The notes: generated by a model from the sequence alone, not told the origin. Counted from the stretch's first letter, positions 45,073-54,016 are shown. The stretch: 64,000 bases of DNA from Yinghuangia sp045039925 (GCA_045039925.1 CP108400.1:7750001-7814000), one strand, 5' to 3'. A program made the numbers and translations.

Positions 45073-45996
45073 GTGTACGCACTTGTCGCCGCGCCCGAAG
45101 TCGCCGGAGGACATCGTCTTGCGGATGACGTTCCCGAGCCGGTGCCCGGGCCCGGGCAGGCTGTTGTCGAAGTCCGGTACGCCTCGGTGAACTTCGGTGA
45201 GGTCAAGTACCTCGGCTTTCAGCCGCCCGGGTCCGTCCTGGGGTACGACGCCGCCGGCTACGTCGTCCGTGCCGCCGATGACGGCACCGGGCCTGCCGTG
45301 GGTACGCCTGTGGTTGCCTTCGGGCCCGGGGCCTGGGCCTCGCGGGCTGCCTTTGACACTGATGCTCTCGCGGTCCTCCCGGACGCGTTCGACCATGCGA
45401 CCGCGGCCGCGCTTCCGCTGGTCGGGATCACCGCTCTGCGGACGATCCGAGACGCGGGCGTCTCGGCCGGGCAGCGGGTACTCGTCACCGGCGCGTCCGG
45501 TGGCGTCGGGCGTGTTGCGGTGCAACTCGCGCACCGGGCCGGGGCGTACGTCATTGCCGCCGTCGGTACGCCGGAGCGGGGGCGGGGGCTCGACGCGTTG
45601 GGTGCGGACGAGATCGTGACATCGCTCGATGCGGTCGACGGTTTCGTCGACGCGGTCATCGAACTCGTGGGCGGGGCACATCTCGTCGCCGCGTGGTCCC
45701 TGCTTGCGGCTGGCGGAGTTCTGGAAAGCGTGGGTTGGGCGTCGGACGAGCCCGCGACCTTCCCGCCGAACTCGATCTTCGCGCACGGCCCGGCCAAGAC
45801 CCTCCGGTCGTTCGGCGACGCTTCCCGGCCGGGGCCGGACCTCGCCGAGTTGGTGGACCTGGCGGAGCGCGGCGAACTCGACGTACCGATCGGCTGGCAG
45901 GGATCGTGGCGGCGGGTCGACGATGCGATAGATGCTCTCTTGGGCCGCCGCGTCGCGGGCAAGGCCGTCATGCGGATCGAGACCGACTGCGGTTAG
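45073..45996 (+). CDS. Zinc-type alcohol dehydrogenase/quinone oxidoreductase family protein (307 aa)
   Basis: MDR-superfamily oxidoreductase. The N-terminal GroES-like domain (VEVRYASVNFGEVKYLGFQPPGSVLGYDAAGYVV) lacks the catalytic zinc cysteines. The Rossmann motif VTGASGGVGRVAVQLA is NADPH-type, and the fold closes at GKAVMRI. The length of about 307 aa fits quinone-reductase-like members. GTG 45073 has GGAGG seven bases upstream. The product probably reduces quinones or enones under control of the divergent TetR regulator. Confidence 0.88.
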   Translation: MYALVAAPEVAGGHRLADDVPEPVPGPGQAVVEVRYASVNFGEVKYLGFQPPGSVLGYDAAGYVVRAADDGTGPAVGTPVVAFGPGAWASRAAFDTDALAVLPDAFDHATAAALPLVGITALRTIRDAGVSAGQRVLVTGASGGVGRVAVQLAHRAGAYVIAAVGTPERGRGLDALGADEIVTSLDAVDGFVDAVIELVGGAHLVAAWSLLAAGGVLESVGWASDEPATFPPNSIFAHGPAKTLRSFGDASRPGPDLAELVDLAERGELDVPIGWQGSWRRVDDAIDALLGRRVAGKAVMRIETDCG

Positions 45997-46187
45997 CCTC
46001 CATCGGTGTCGCGGGCGGCGCTGGGTCTTGCGCCACGGCGCCGGGCGCCGCCGACCGACTCGCGGTGATCTCGCGGTGATCGCGGACCTTGCGTCGAACC
46101 TGCTCACGGCCACCAGCCGGCGCGGCCGACCCTGCCAACGCGCGGTTCTACCTGATCGTGCCGCTCCGCAGAAGCCGTTGAGCATGG

Positions 46188-47162
46188 GTGCGCCCTTTTG
46201 CAGCCATACTCCTCGACGCGGGCCGGGACGCGTTCCTGGCCCAAGCCGTGGGCCGCGACCGCACCGATGTGAAGCCGATCGGGGACGGAGGCTCGCACCG
46301 AGGCGACAAAGCCGGGCTGTACGGCGGCTCGTCGAGCGAGACCGTATGCGACAAGAAGCAACTCGTCGCCTTCCTGACCGACCCCGCCAACACCGCCAAG
46401 GCCGCCGAGTGGGCGCGGGTCATGGGCATCAAGAGTGCGGAAATCCTCGGCTTCGTCACCCGACTGACCGCCGTAACGCTGCGGTTCGACACGCTGGTGA
46501 AGAACCACCGCTTCAGCGGCGGCAAGGCCGTTGCCTATGATGCGCTGCTCCCGGCGGGCATGGCGGTCCTGGTCACCGAGGACGGCATGCCCGCGGTGAA
46601 GTGCAACTGCGGCAACCCGCTGGGCACCACCGCGACGGACATCGACCGGATCGACGTCGACATCAAGGATCCGAACTGGAAGGACCGCTACCGCAAGGAC
46701 AAGGTCCGCAAGATCACCCCGGGCAAGAAGGCGGCGCCCGCCTTGCTGCTCACCGCGATCGACGAGGCCCCTGGCACCACCATCGACCGCCCGAAAGGCA
46801 CCGGCGGCGAGGGAGACCGGGCGGGCACGAGGATCACCCCGGAAGCGGACCTGCTCCTCTCGGTCACCCTGACCGCACCAGGCGGGACGTACACGGCGAC
46901 CGCGTCGAACTTCCGGGCGGGTGAGACGGTCCGCTTCGGCCCCAAGGACGCCGACGCGGAGCCGTACGCGGTGGCCGAGGCCGACGCCGACGGCACCGCC
47001 CGCACGCAGGTCACGACCGATCCCGCGCCGTTTTTGGCGTCTACTGATCGTTTGATGTCGATCGCATGGTACCCATTCTCCGATTCGGCGCCCGCCCGGA
47101 GCGGCTGCGTGAGGCGCGACAGGGGCTTTGGCCGCGACGGGGACAGGGAGTGGGCAGACGGC
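46188..47162 (+). pseudogene. Truncated DUF6777-domain segment fused to a kinase frame
   Basis: Residues matching the DUF6777 domain can be read: AGLYGGSSSETVCDKKQLVAFLTDPANTAKAAEWARVMGI, then FVTRLTAVTLRFDTLVKNHRF, then GMPAVKCNCGNPLG. In streptomycetes this domain is normally the extracellular part of a longer membrane or kinase protein. Here the N-terminal part is missing and the domain opens directly with FAAILLDAGRD. The frame runs without a stop into the kinase start at 47163, giving an inverted domain order. No signal peptide is present, so even if translated it would be misplaced. Confidence 0.6.
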
Positions 47163-47747
47163 ATGCAGCCTCTTACCGGTGAGGATCCGGCGCAGATAGC
47201 GGAGTTCCGGCTGATGTTCCGGCTTGGTGCCGGGGGGATGGGGCGGGTGTATCTCGCTCGTTCGGGTGGTGGCCGGTTTGTGGCGTTGAAGACGGTTCAT
47301 GCGTGGTTGGCGGAGGCGCCGGGTTTCCGTGAGCGGTTCGCGTTGGAGATCGAGGCGTCGAGGCGGGTGTCGGGGGCGGGTACGGTCGCGGTGGTGGCGG
47401 CGGATGCGGCGGCGGCGGTGCCGTGGTTGGCGTCGGTGTACGTTCCCGGGCCGTCGTTGGCCGAGGCGGTGCACGGGCACGGTCCGTTGCCCGGGGCGGC
47501 GGTGTGGCGGCTGTTGTCCGGGTTGGCGGAGGCGCTGGGGCGGGTGCACGGTTGCCGGCTCGTCCATCGGGACCTCAAGCCGTCGAACGTGCTGTTGTCG
47601 CAGGACGGTCCGCGGCTGATCGACTTCGGGATCGTCCGTGCTGTGGACCGGACCGCGCTCACCGGTACGGGTCTCGCGGTGGGGTCGCCGGGGTACATGG
47701 CGCCGGAGCGCCGGAGGACTTCAGCTGCGACGGCGTCAGTACGCTGA
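47163..47747 (+). pseudogene. Ser/Thr protein kinase catalytic domain, truncated after the APE motif
   Basis: Kinase subdomains I-VIII are intact: glycine loop LGAGGMGRVYLA, ATP lysine in FVALKTV, HRDLKPSN catalytic loop, DFG in LIDFGIVRA, and the activation-loop end GSPGYMAPE. Coding then breaks within about 10 codons at a repeated GCGCCGGAG sequence and stops at 47747, so the whole C-lobe from helix F on is lost, with the juxtamembrane and sensor parts. It cannot be an active kinase. ATG 47163 is the natural start of this kinase type, and the frame is continuous with the DUF6777 piece upstream. Confidence 0.75.
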
Positions 47748-48034
47748 CCGGCTCGTCCCAGCCGAGTTGCACTGCTGGGGTGCTGCCGACCGGAGAGAAG
47801 GCCGCGGTGTTCCATACCAGTGGCGTCGACGGCGATATCCCCGTCCCCGACATTCCGTCCGTGCATCTGTGGCACGACGACCGTGACATCGAACTGACGA
47901 TCTGGCCGGACGCCCGAACCCCGAATGTGGTGCCCGTCCCGCTGACCGACCAGCAGCTCCTGACCCTGGTCGGGGACACCACGTTCCTGTCCCTCGCCAA
48001 GAAGATTCCCAACAAGACGGCGGAACCCGATTGA
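47714..48034 (+). pseudogene. C-terminal fragment of an unidentified, probably exported protein
   Basis: Immediately after the kinase break a different frame reads EDFSCDGVSTLTGSSQPSC...VHLWHDDRDIELTIWPDARTP...LLTLVGDTTFLSLAKKIPN to a stop at 48034. It has the look of the C-terminal, Cys-containing part of a secreted actinobacterial protein. There is no start codon with a ribosome site. It marks the other side of a deletion junction near 47700-47715. Confidence 0.5.
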
Positions 48035-48048
48035 CCTCGATGCTGCGT

Positions 48049-48079
48049 GACGGGTCGTCAGCTTGCTGACGGCCGCCCG
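48049..48079 (+). terminator. Hairpin after the fragmented locus
   Basis: CGTCAGC (48055-48061) and GCTGACG (48064-48070) pair around TT, with outer ACGGG/CCCGT pairing (48049-48053 and 48075-48079). It sits between the convergent fragment and the amidase gene. Confidence 0.5.
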
Positions 48080-48136
48080 TAGGCGTTGTTGCGGAGCGTT
48101 CTTGTTCTGAGTCAGCGCCCTTTCGTTCGACAGCGG

Positions 48137-49624
48137 CTAGTTCGGCGCCTGGAAGCCGCCGATCTGCTGTTCGAGCAGATCGGCCAGCCGCAATGTGGTG
48201 CGGTCCTCGAACATCGGGCCGATGAGCTGCACCCCTACCGGCAGGCCCTCGGGGGACCGACCCGCGGGTATTGCGGTGGCGGGCAGGCCGGGCATGGTGG
48301 CCAGACCGGCCCAGACGAGCTGGTCGAAGTACGGGACCTCGACCCCGTCGATGTCGAGCCGACGCCCCAACAGATCAGGGTTGTGGTCGTGCGGGAACGC
48401 GGGAGTCGGCGTGATCGGACACACCACGGCATCGAACTCGCCGAACAGCTCCCGCCAGCCGTGGCGGTGCAGCTCGCGGCGGTTGTTCACCTCGATCCAG
48501 TCGCGGTGGCTGAACACCATGGCGCGCAGCCGCGCCGCGTCGAGGCTCCGGTCGTCCGCGCTCAGTTCGGAGGCGCGGGTCCGCAGTTGCTCGTACGCGT
48601 CGACGGGAAAGCGCGCGACGGAGCCCGAGAACAGGAACTGCGTGTAGAGCGCCCCGGCTTCGGCCAGGTCGGGCAGCAGCGGAGTGTGCCTCTCGATGCG
48701 GGCGCCGCCGTCGGCAAGGGCGTCGGCCACCCGGTTCACGCCCGCGCGCACCGCGGACCCGGTCGGAAGGAGCGGATGCTCGTCGAGGACCAGGACCCGG
48801 AAGTCGCGCAGCCGTTCGTGGCGCGCGGGCGGCAGGGTTGCGGCGTACGCCTTGCCGAGCGTCAGCGGGTCCGGCCCGGCCATGACGTCGAGGAGGAGTT
48901 CGAGGTCGCGGGCGGTGCGCGCCATCGGGCCGACGACGGCGAGGTCGAGGTCGACCGGCAATGGCGACGCGGGCGGTGCGACCATGCCGCGGGTTGCCGC
49001 AAGTCCGAGTGTCGGCTTGTGCGCGTAGACGCCGCAGAAATGCGCGGGGGTACGCAGCGAACCGGCGAGGTCCGAGCCGATGGACAGCGCCCCGAACCCG
49101 GACGCCAGGGCGGCAGCCGATCCGCCGGAGGATCCGCCCGAGGTGCGAGCGGGATCCCACGGGTTGTTGGTGGTGCCGTAGATGTCGTTGAAGCTCTGGA
49201 TGTCTTGCAGTCCCAACGGGACATTGGTCTTGCCGAGCACCACCGCGCCGGCGGCTTTGAGCCGCGACACCTGTACGGCGTCCTCGGCCGGTACGAAGTC
49301 CCGGTACTGCGGCATGCCCCAGGTCGTGGGCATCCCGGCGATGTTGTAGGACTCCTTGACTGTCACCGGAATACCCAGAAGCGGCCGATCCTCGTCCCGG
49401 CCGAATGCGCGGTCGAATGCGCGGTCGAATGGCCGGCCGAATTCCTGGTCGGCATGACGCGCAGCCGCCCGGGCACGATCGAAGTCGGACACACAGATCG
49501 CGTTGACCGCTCCCTCGTCCCGTTCAATCCGAGCGATCGCCGCCTCGGTCAATTCCACCGAGGACACCTCACCAGCGCGCAACGCGGTCGCCAACTCTCC
49601 GGCCGACTGAAAGTTCCAATCCAT
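48137..49624 (-). CDS. Amidase signature family protein (495 aa)
   Basis: Amidase with the Ser-cisSer-Lys triad in place: Lys90 (GIPVTVKES), cis-Ser in TSGGSSGGSAAALASG (about 165-166) and the nucleophile in GSDLAGSLRTPA (Ser189). It hydrolyses a carboxamide; the substrate is unknown. Residues 66-74 are a 12-bp-repeat-derived FDRAFDRAF insertion before the catalytic lysine. ATG 49624 (MDWNFQSAGEL) gives the normal family length; longer readings upstream have no family support. The locus is flanked on both sides by pseudogenes but this gene is intact. Confidence 0.9.
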   Translation of the reverse strand: MDWNFQSAGELATALRAGEVSSVELTEAAIARIERDEGAVNAICVSDFDRARAAARHADQEFGRPFDRAFDRAFGRDEDRPLLGIPVTVKESYNIAGMPTTWGMPQYRDFVPAEDAVQVSRLKAAGAVVLGKTNVPLGLQDIQSFNDIYGTTNNPWDPARTSGGSSGGSAAALASGFGALSIGSDLAGSLRTPAHFCGVYAHKPTLGLAATRGMVAPPASPLPVDLDLAVVGPMARTARDLELLLDVMAGPDPLTLGKAYAATLPPARHERLRDFRVLVLDEHPLLPTGSAVRAGVNRVADALADGGARIERHTPLLPDLAEAGALYTQFLFSGSVARFPVDAYEQLRTRASELSADDRSLDAARLRAMVFSHRDWIEVNNRRELHRHGWRELFGEFDAVVCPITPTPAFPHDHNPDLLGRRLDIDGVEVPYFDQLVWAGLATMPGLPATAIPAGRSPEGLPVGVQLIGPMFEDRTTLRLADLLEQQIGGFQAPN

Positions 49625-49734
49625 GATTCGGACGCTAACGGACGGCCACAGAAGCCATAAAACTCCGCTTTCCGCAACGGAAAAGTCCGCGGCAAACGTC
49701 CGGGCCCCGCAGGGCGTGGTAATCCGTTCAGTCG

Positions 49735-50237
49735 TTACGGCAACGGCCTTGTGAGCCATGCAACTTCGCCGTTCTCCTCGGTGGAGATGTGGTCTTGCGC
49801 GAAGCCGAGCTTCTCGAGGACGCGAAGTGACGGTGTGTTCCATGTGCCGACGGTCGACCAGAGCCGTTTCCGCCCGGTTGAGATCGCGGCGTCGAGCACC
49901 GCGCCGGCCGCCTCGGTGGCGTAGCCGCGCCCGTGCGCGCGCTGGAACAACTCGTACGCGATTTCAGGCTCTTCCAGGGTGGAGCGGCCGATGATCAGCC
50001 GCAATAGCCGATGAAGTCGCCTTCGTCGCGGCGCTGGATGGGCAGCAGGGCGATTCCCGTTGCCGCCGTTGCGGCGAGCAGCTTCGCGATGAGCGTCCGG
50101 GTGTGCTCGACCGTGGGCGTCCCCTTGCCGCGTTCGGACTGGAGGGCGCGGAGTTCAGCGGCGTCCGACTCGGCCCACGGCCGCAGTATGAGCCGCTGGG
50201 TCTCAAGGTGGAACGACATCGTCTCGTACGCGGACAT
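49735..50237 (-). pseudogene. GNAT acetyltransferase split by a frameshift
   Basis: The N-terminal part (FHLETQRLILRPWAESDAAELRALQSE...RDEGDFIGYCG) stops at 49995. The C-terminal part continues in another frame (LIIGRSTLEEPEIAYELFQRAHGRGYATEAA...NTPSLRVLEKLGFAQ) to 49735. One missing base near 49995-50004, in GGCTATTGCGGCTG, restores a complete RimJ/RimL-type GNAT protein with its QRAHGRGYATEAA acetyl-CoA loop. A fresh 1-bp deletion, or a sequencing error, are the two explanations. Confidence 0.75.
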
Positions 50238-50326
50238 GCCCCTACTCTGCCCGCGGATCATCCCGAACTACCGCTGGAGTAACGAGCTCTAGGCGATCGA
50301 GAGCTTCAAGACGCCCAAGGCCGTCG

Positions 50327-51871
50327 CTATTTGGTCGGTTCCCTGGTCAACTCCAAGGAGGTGCCTGGTTGTTGTGTGATTTCGGGTACCGGCGGGGGGA
50401 CGGCCAAGGATTGGTACAAGTCCGGGAGAACATGGCGTCGGCGCGGCCGAACGCGGCCGCCGGCGTCCGGCTCGCCGGACTTCGACGCGATTGCCTCGGT
50501 GATGTTCTGAACGAGCGCGCCGTCCTCGCGGAAGCTGTGGTCGTAGGCCGCCCGGGTCTTCATCGGTTCCTGCCGCTGTACGGGGTTGGTGAGCCCTTGC
50601 GTGGCTGCGACGCCGATGGCCGCAATCTGGGGTATCGAGATCGCCGGTGCGGAGCGCTCCGCATCGGGGCGGGTGGCCGCGGACACCCTTTCGCCGCGCC
50701 ACTTTTCGGGCCACTGGAGGGTGGCGAGCGCGCTGTCGACGTCGGATTCCTTCGCGATCTCGCGCATCTCGACCGGTACAGGGGCCACCCAGTTGAGGGG
50801 CATGGTTGCCGCGGTGAGGTCGGGGATCCTCGCGAGCGCGTGAAGTGCCGCGGTCTGGAGCTTGTGTTTGGCGGCGCTGGTCATCCGGCGGAGCGGAGCG
50901 GAACCGGTGCCGGTTCCACCGGGTGCGGGTTTCGCCGACCGCTCGGCGAGCGCGGCTCGGGCCTCGGTACGCGCGAACTTCAGCGCCTCCGTCACCAGGA
51001 CGACCCGGACCCGCCGGATCACCCGGGCATCGTGCTTGAGCGTCGCGTACTTCGCGCGGTACGCGCTGGCGGCCACGCGAATGGCCTGCATGGCGGGGTT
51101 GTCCTCGCCGCCGGGTATGCCGCGGCCGTGTTCGGCGAACGCCTCGCCGAAGAAGCCGCCGGGATTGCCGAGTTGGGTGCGAATGTATGCCTGGTACATG
51201 CTCGGGGGCAGGTGTCCGCGGACCCATGTCCGGTTCATCATCCAGTACGAGGTCCGGTCCAGGGGACGGTCCGCGATCTCGTTGTACCGGGCGTACCCGT
51301 AGAGCTTGAGCCGTCCGTCGGCGAACCGCCGCTCCCCTTCGGGCAGCCGGTTGCCCGTCGGCTCGATGCCGCGACGCACCTGTTTGAGGATCGCTTTGCG
51401 GTGCTCGTATTCGTCGAGCATCTGGGGGAGTTCGTCCATCGAGGTGGCGCGGGCCAGGCGCGCGGCGAACGAGGCGAGCCGCCTCAGCTCGGTCCCTGAC
51501 GTCGACGTCCGCACCTGCTCGGGCAGTTCCGGCGCTTGGGCAGGGGAGGGCGGTTGCAGGCGGACATCCTCGGGGACCACGGGGTGCAGCGGTGCCCCGT
51601 CCTCCTGGATGCCGAGAAGCTTCCCCATGGCGTACGAGCCCTCGGGGACCATGCCCACTCGGGGGAAGTAGGCCGTCCGCATGTGCGCTTCGGCCTGCCG
51701 GGGGTCGGCGGTGCGTGCGTGCAGGGCCTGTAGCCCCCGGATGGCGAGTCGGTAGAAGGGGGCCCGGAACGCCATCCGGCGGTACTCGATCCGGAAGCGC
51801 TCGTTGCTTTCGATCCAATCGCGCCCCACCAGTTTTCGCCCGCGGACGTAGTCCGAGATGAAGTTCGGCAT
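50327..51871 (-). CDS. Unrecognised conserved-looking protein (514 aa)
   Basis: No known family recognised. GC-rich third positions through the frame support real coding. The N-terminal 240 residues are rich in aromatic and basic residues (FRIEYRRMAFRAPFYRLAIRGLQALHART; RTSYWMMNRTWVRGHLPPSMYQAYIRTQLG), suggesting a folded nucleic-acid- or membrane-associated domain. The C-terminal third is Pro/Ala/Arg-rich and probably disordered. No signal peptide, membrane helix or catalytic motif could be identified. It is divergent from another unknown gene at 52055, with a GTGATTGATCAC dyad (51931-51942) between them. Confidence 0.72.
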   Translation of the reverse strand: MPNFISDYVRGRKLVGRDWIESNERFRIEYRRMAFRAPFYRLAIRGLQALHARTADPRQAEAHMRTAYFPRVGMVPEGSYAMGKLLGIQEDGAPLHPVVPEDVRLQPPSPAQAPELPEQVRTSTSGTELRRLASFAARLARATSMDELPQMLDEYEHRKAILKQVRRGIEPTGNRLPEGERRFADGRLKLYGYARYNEIADRPLDRTSYWMMNRTWVRGHLPPSMYQAYIRTQLGNPGGFFGEAFAEHGRGIPGGEDNPAMQAIRVAASAYRAKYATLKHDARVIRRVRVVLVTEALKFARTEARAALAERSAKPAPGGTGTGSAPLRRMTSAAKHKLQTAALHALARIPDLTAATMPLNWVAPVPVEMREIAKESDVDSALATLQWPEKWRGERVSAATRPDAERSAPAISIPQIAAIGVAATQGLTNPVQRQEPMKTRAAYDHSFREDGALVQNITEAIASKSGEPDAGGRVRPRRRHVLPDLYQSLAVPPPVPEITQQPGTSLELTREPTK

Positions 51872-51930
51872 CGATCGCGTCGTCCGTCCCGGATGGTGCT
51901 CGAGGTGGCCGGAAACAGGTTCTCAGTCGC

Positions 51931-51942
51931 GTGATTGATCAC
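51931..51942. promoter_or_regulatory. GTGAT-TG-ATCAC dyad between divergent unknown genes
   Basis: Five-base arms around TG, inside a wider CAGGT...ACCTG frame (51916-51945). It is the only AT-containing dyad in the 183-base divergent promoter region, so a candidate shared operator. Confidence 0.35.
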
Positions 51943-52054
51943 CTGCGGCGGGGGGTGGTGGGGGACCGGGGACGATGGGTCGGGGACGCCTGCGTCAGTG
52001 GCCGTGTGTAGGTTCTCGCGGCGACGAAGACCGGTTGAGGACTGGGGTGGCTTG

Positions 52055-52699
52055 GTGTCGGACAGTTTCATGCTGGCCACGCGCATACCGATGACGCGAG
52101 AGGGCTTCGAGGCGTGGTTGGACGCGCCTGTGTCCGGTGTCGAGGTGATCGAGAACCCCGGGGAGATGTTCACCGGTTGGTTCTGGGACGGCACCGACTC
52201 GGCGGACCGTTGGGACCGGGTCGAAGAGGACACGACCGCCCGGGAGTTCTTCGCCGAGTGTGTGGAGGAGGCGTGTGCGGGCCGGCCGACGACGGTTGTG
52301 CTCGGGTATCGCGAAGGTGCGCTGGAGGCTTACCTGTTCGACGCCGGATACGACGAAAGCAGCGTGCATACCGCGCTGTTGCTGTTCGCCGCGGCGGGAC
52401 GGTTCCGGTCGGAGCCGGGGGAGGACCGTGTGTTGTTCTGGGCGGAGACCAATGGGGCGTTGCTGAAGCCTTCGTCGGACGGGTGGTTGGCGGTGTTGTC
52501 GGTGGGTCGGGACGGTGCGCGGTTTGTGGGGCGGGTGGATCTCGCCGAGACGGTGGCTGGTTTGCGGGCGGTTGAGGATCGGTTCTATGCGTTGATCGAG
52601 CGGATGGCCGAGGCGGAGGAGGGGTGGGACGGGGAGGGGGTGTTTCGGACGGAGGTGCCGCGGGAGTTGGTTTTTGTTGATGGGGGGTTGGTGGGGTAG
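52055..52699 (+). CDS. Unrecognised acidic protein (214 aa)
   Basis: No family recognised. The sequence is acidic and aromatic-rich with an N-terminal segment SFMLATRIPMTREGFEAWLDAPV, a middle part VLGYREGALEAYLFDAGYDESSVHTALLLFAAAGRF and VLFWAETNGALLKPSSDGWLAVLSVGRD. The pattern resembles small immunity-like or regulatory alpha/beta proteins, but nothing firm. The start is GTG 52055 or ATG 52070; neither has a strong ribosome binding site. Divergent from the 514-aa unknown gene, which suggests a functional pair. Confidence 0.68.
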   Translation: MSDSFMLATRIPMTREGFEAWLDAPVSGVEVIENPGEMFTGWFWDGTDSADRWDRVEEDTTAREFFAECVEEACAGRPTTVVLGYREGALEAYLFDAGYDESSVHTALLLFAAAGRFRSEPGEDRVLFWAETNGALLKPSSDGWLAVLSVGRDGARFVGRVDLAETVAGLRAVEDRFYALIERMAEAEEGWDGEGVFRTEVPRELVFVDGGLVG

Positions 52700-53104
52700 G
52701 TGGGGGTGTGGGTGTGGGTGTGGGGCTCTGGGGGGTGGGCGTGAGGCGGGCCTGAGGCGGGCCGGGGGTGGTCCGCTCTTGTTTCAGGTGTGGCGCTTTT
52801 TATTAGTGCGGCCGGCGCACACATTTTCGTGACTGCGCTCGTTCCTCGCTCCGTCACGAAAATGTGCACTCCGGCCTTGGACTTTCTTGCACCTGCGTTC
52901 GCTGGCGCTCACTCCGGCGCAGGAAAGTCTGACTGGCGGCCTCCGGCCGCTCTCCTCGCTGCGCTCGTCGATCTCCAGCAGATACAGAGGGCTACTCGGG
53001 GGCGCGCGGCGGGTACTGAGACCACCCCGGGGCGGGCTCCGGTCGATCTCCAGCTGGTACAGAGAACTATCCGGTGGGCCGGCCGCGAGGTGGATATGCG
53101 GGGG
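52700..53104. other. Gene-free 405-base stretch rich in hairpins and repeats
   Basis: A TGGGTG simple repeat opens the gap (52700-52726). A stem follows with 14-bp arms CACATTTTCGTGAC (52820-52833) and its complement (52853-52866), then a second stem GACTTTC...GAAAGTC (about 52880-52930). Finally there are two diverged 33-bp direct copies beginning GTCGATCTCCAGC (52967-52999 and 53042-53074). The sequence between the stems repeats CGCTCG/CGTTCGCTGG-like words. No coding signal was found. It separates the convergent genes at 52699 and 53105. Confidence 0.6.
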
Positions 53105-53992
53105 CTAGGTGCTTTTGGTGACTGTGTGGAGGCGGAAGCACAGGGTTGCCGTGGCGAGGGCCAAGGCGCCGAGTACTGCGGCTACGGCGTATGTCGCGTT
53201 CTGCCAGGCGTCGGGGTCGGGGTGGTCGCCGATTACTGCGAACAGGGTGGAGCCGAGGATTGATGCGCCGCTTGCCAGGCCGATTTGGAGGGCGGTGGAG
53301 AGGACGCCGCCGGCCAGGCCTGCTCGGTCGACGGGGAGTGCGCCCAGGGTGAGGCCGAGCAGGGGGACCAGGACCATGCCCCATCCGATGCCTGCCACGA
53401 AGAGGGGGAGCAGGGTTTCGGGGAGCGTGAGGTCGTCCTCGGCGATGCCGGCTGTGAGTGCGAACGCGGCGGTGCCCAGGGCGAATACGAAGGCGCCTAC
53501 GACCAGGACCATGGCGCCGTAGCGGGCCACGAAGCGCTGGGCGAGCAGGGCGAATCCCAGGAAGCCGGTGGCGGCGGCGGCCATGGCGATGCCGGAGCGG
53601 ATCGGCGTGAAGCCGTGGCCGAGTTGGAGGATCATCGCGAGGCTGAACATGAAGCCGCCGACGCAGGTGCCGAAGACCAGGAGTGCGGAGAGGCCCAATC
53701 GGGCGGCGGGGAGCCGGAGCAGGGACGGTGGGACGAGGGGGGTGCCGCCGGAGCGTTCGGTGCGGGACTGGGTCGCGACGAAGACGGCGGCGAACGGGAG
53801 TGCGGCCGCCAGGGCGATCCACGTCCAGACCGGCCAGTCCTCGGCGCGGCCCAGGGTGAGCGGGATCAGGAGCAGCGCGATCGTGGCGGCCAGGAGTACG
53901 GCGCCGCGTATGTCGATCGGTGCGGCGTCGGTCGCGGGTGTGGCGTGATTCGCCGCCGGTGCGGCGGCGGGGGACAAGGTGCTTTGTGGCAT
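53105..53992 (-). pseudogene. Truncated MFS transporter (C-terminal half only, 295 aa)
   Basis: The sequence matches the second half of a 14-segment DHA2-type drug exporter, from DIRGAVLLAATIALLLIPLTLGRAEDWPVWTW through FVAGIGWGMVLVPLLGLTLGALPVDRAGLAGGVLSTALQIGLASG to LATATLCFRL. The N-terminal half with the RxGRR and motif-C segments is absent. It is replaced by a 25-residue low-complexity leader (MPQSTLSPAAAPAANHATPATDAAP) right after the ATG. It could still be expressed as a half-size membrane protein, but a 5'-deletion pseudogene is more likely. The divergent XRE-type gene may once have regulated it. Confidence 0.7.
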
Positions 53993-53993
53993 G

Positions 53994-54016
53994 GGCACCA
54001 CCCTGCGGGTGGTGCC
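53994..54016. promoter_or_regulatory. 10-bp perfect hairpin abutting the half-MFS start codon
   Basis: GGCACCACCC (53994-54003) and GGGTGGTGCC (54007-54016) pair around TGC directly next to the minus-strand ATG (53992). No free Shine-Dalgarno is visible; any GGGTGG-type site would be buried in the stem. Confidence 0.5.

Noticed and set aside
46104..47567. 487-codon minus-strand frame opposite the DUF6777/kinase region
   Set aside because: The plus-strand frame carries clear DUF6777 and kinase motifs; the antisense translation has none.
50289..51818. Alternative 509-codon minus-strand frame overlapping the 514-aa unknown gene
   Set aside because: Third-position GC preference and amino-acid composition favour the 50327-51871 frame.
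42893..54016. Insertion sequence or integrated element as cause of the gene fragments
   Set aside because: No transposase, integrase, terminal inverted repeats with target duplication, or tRNA attachment site could be found.
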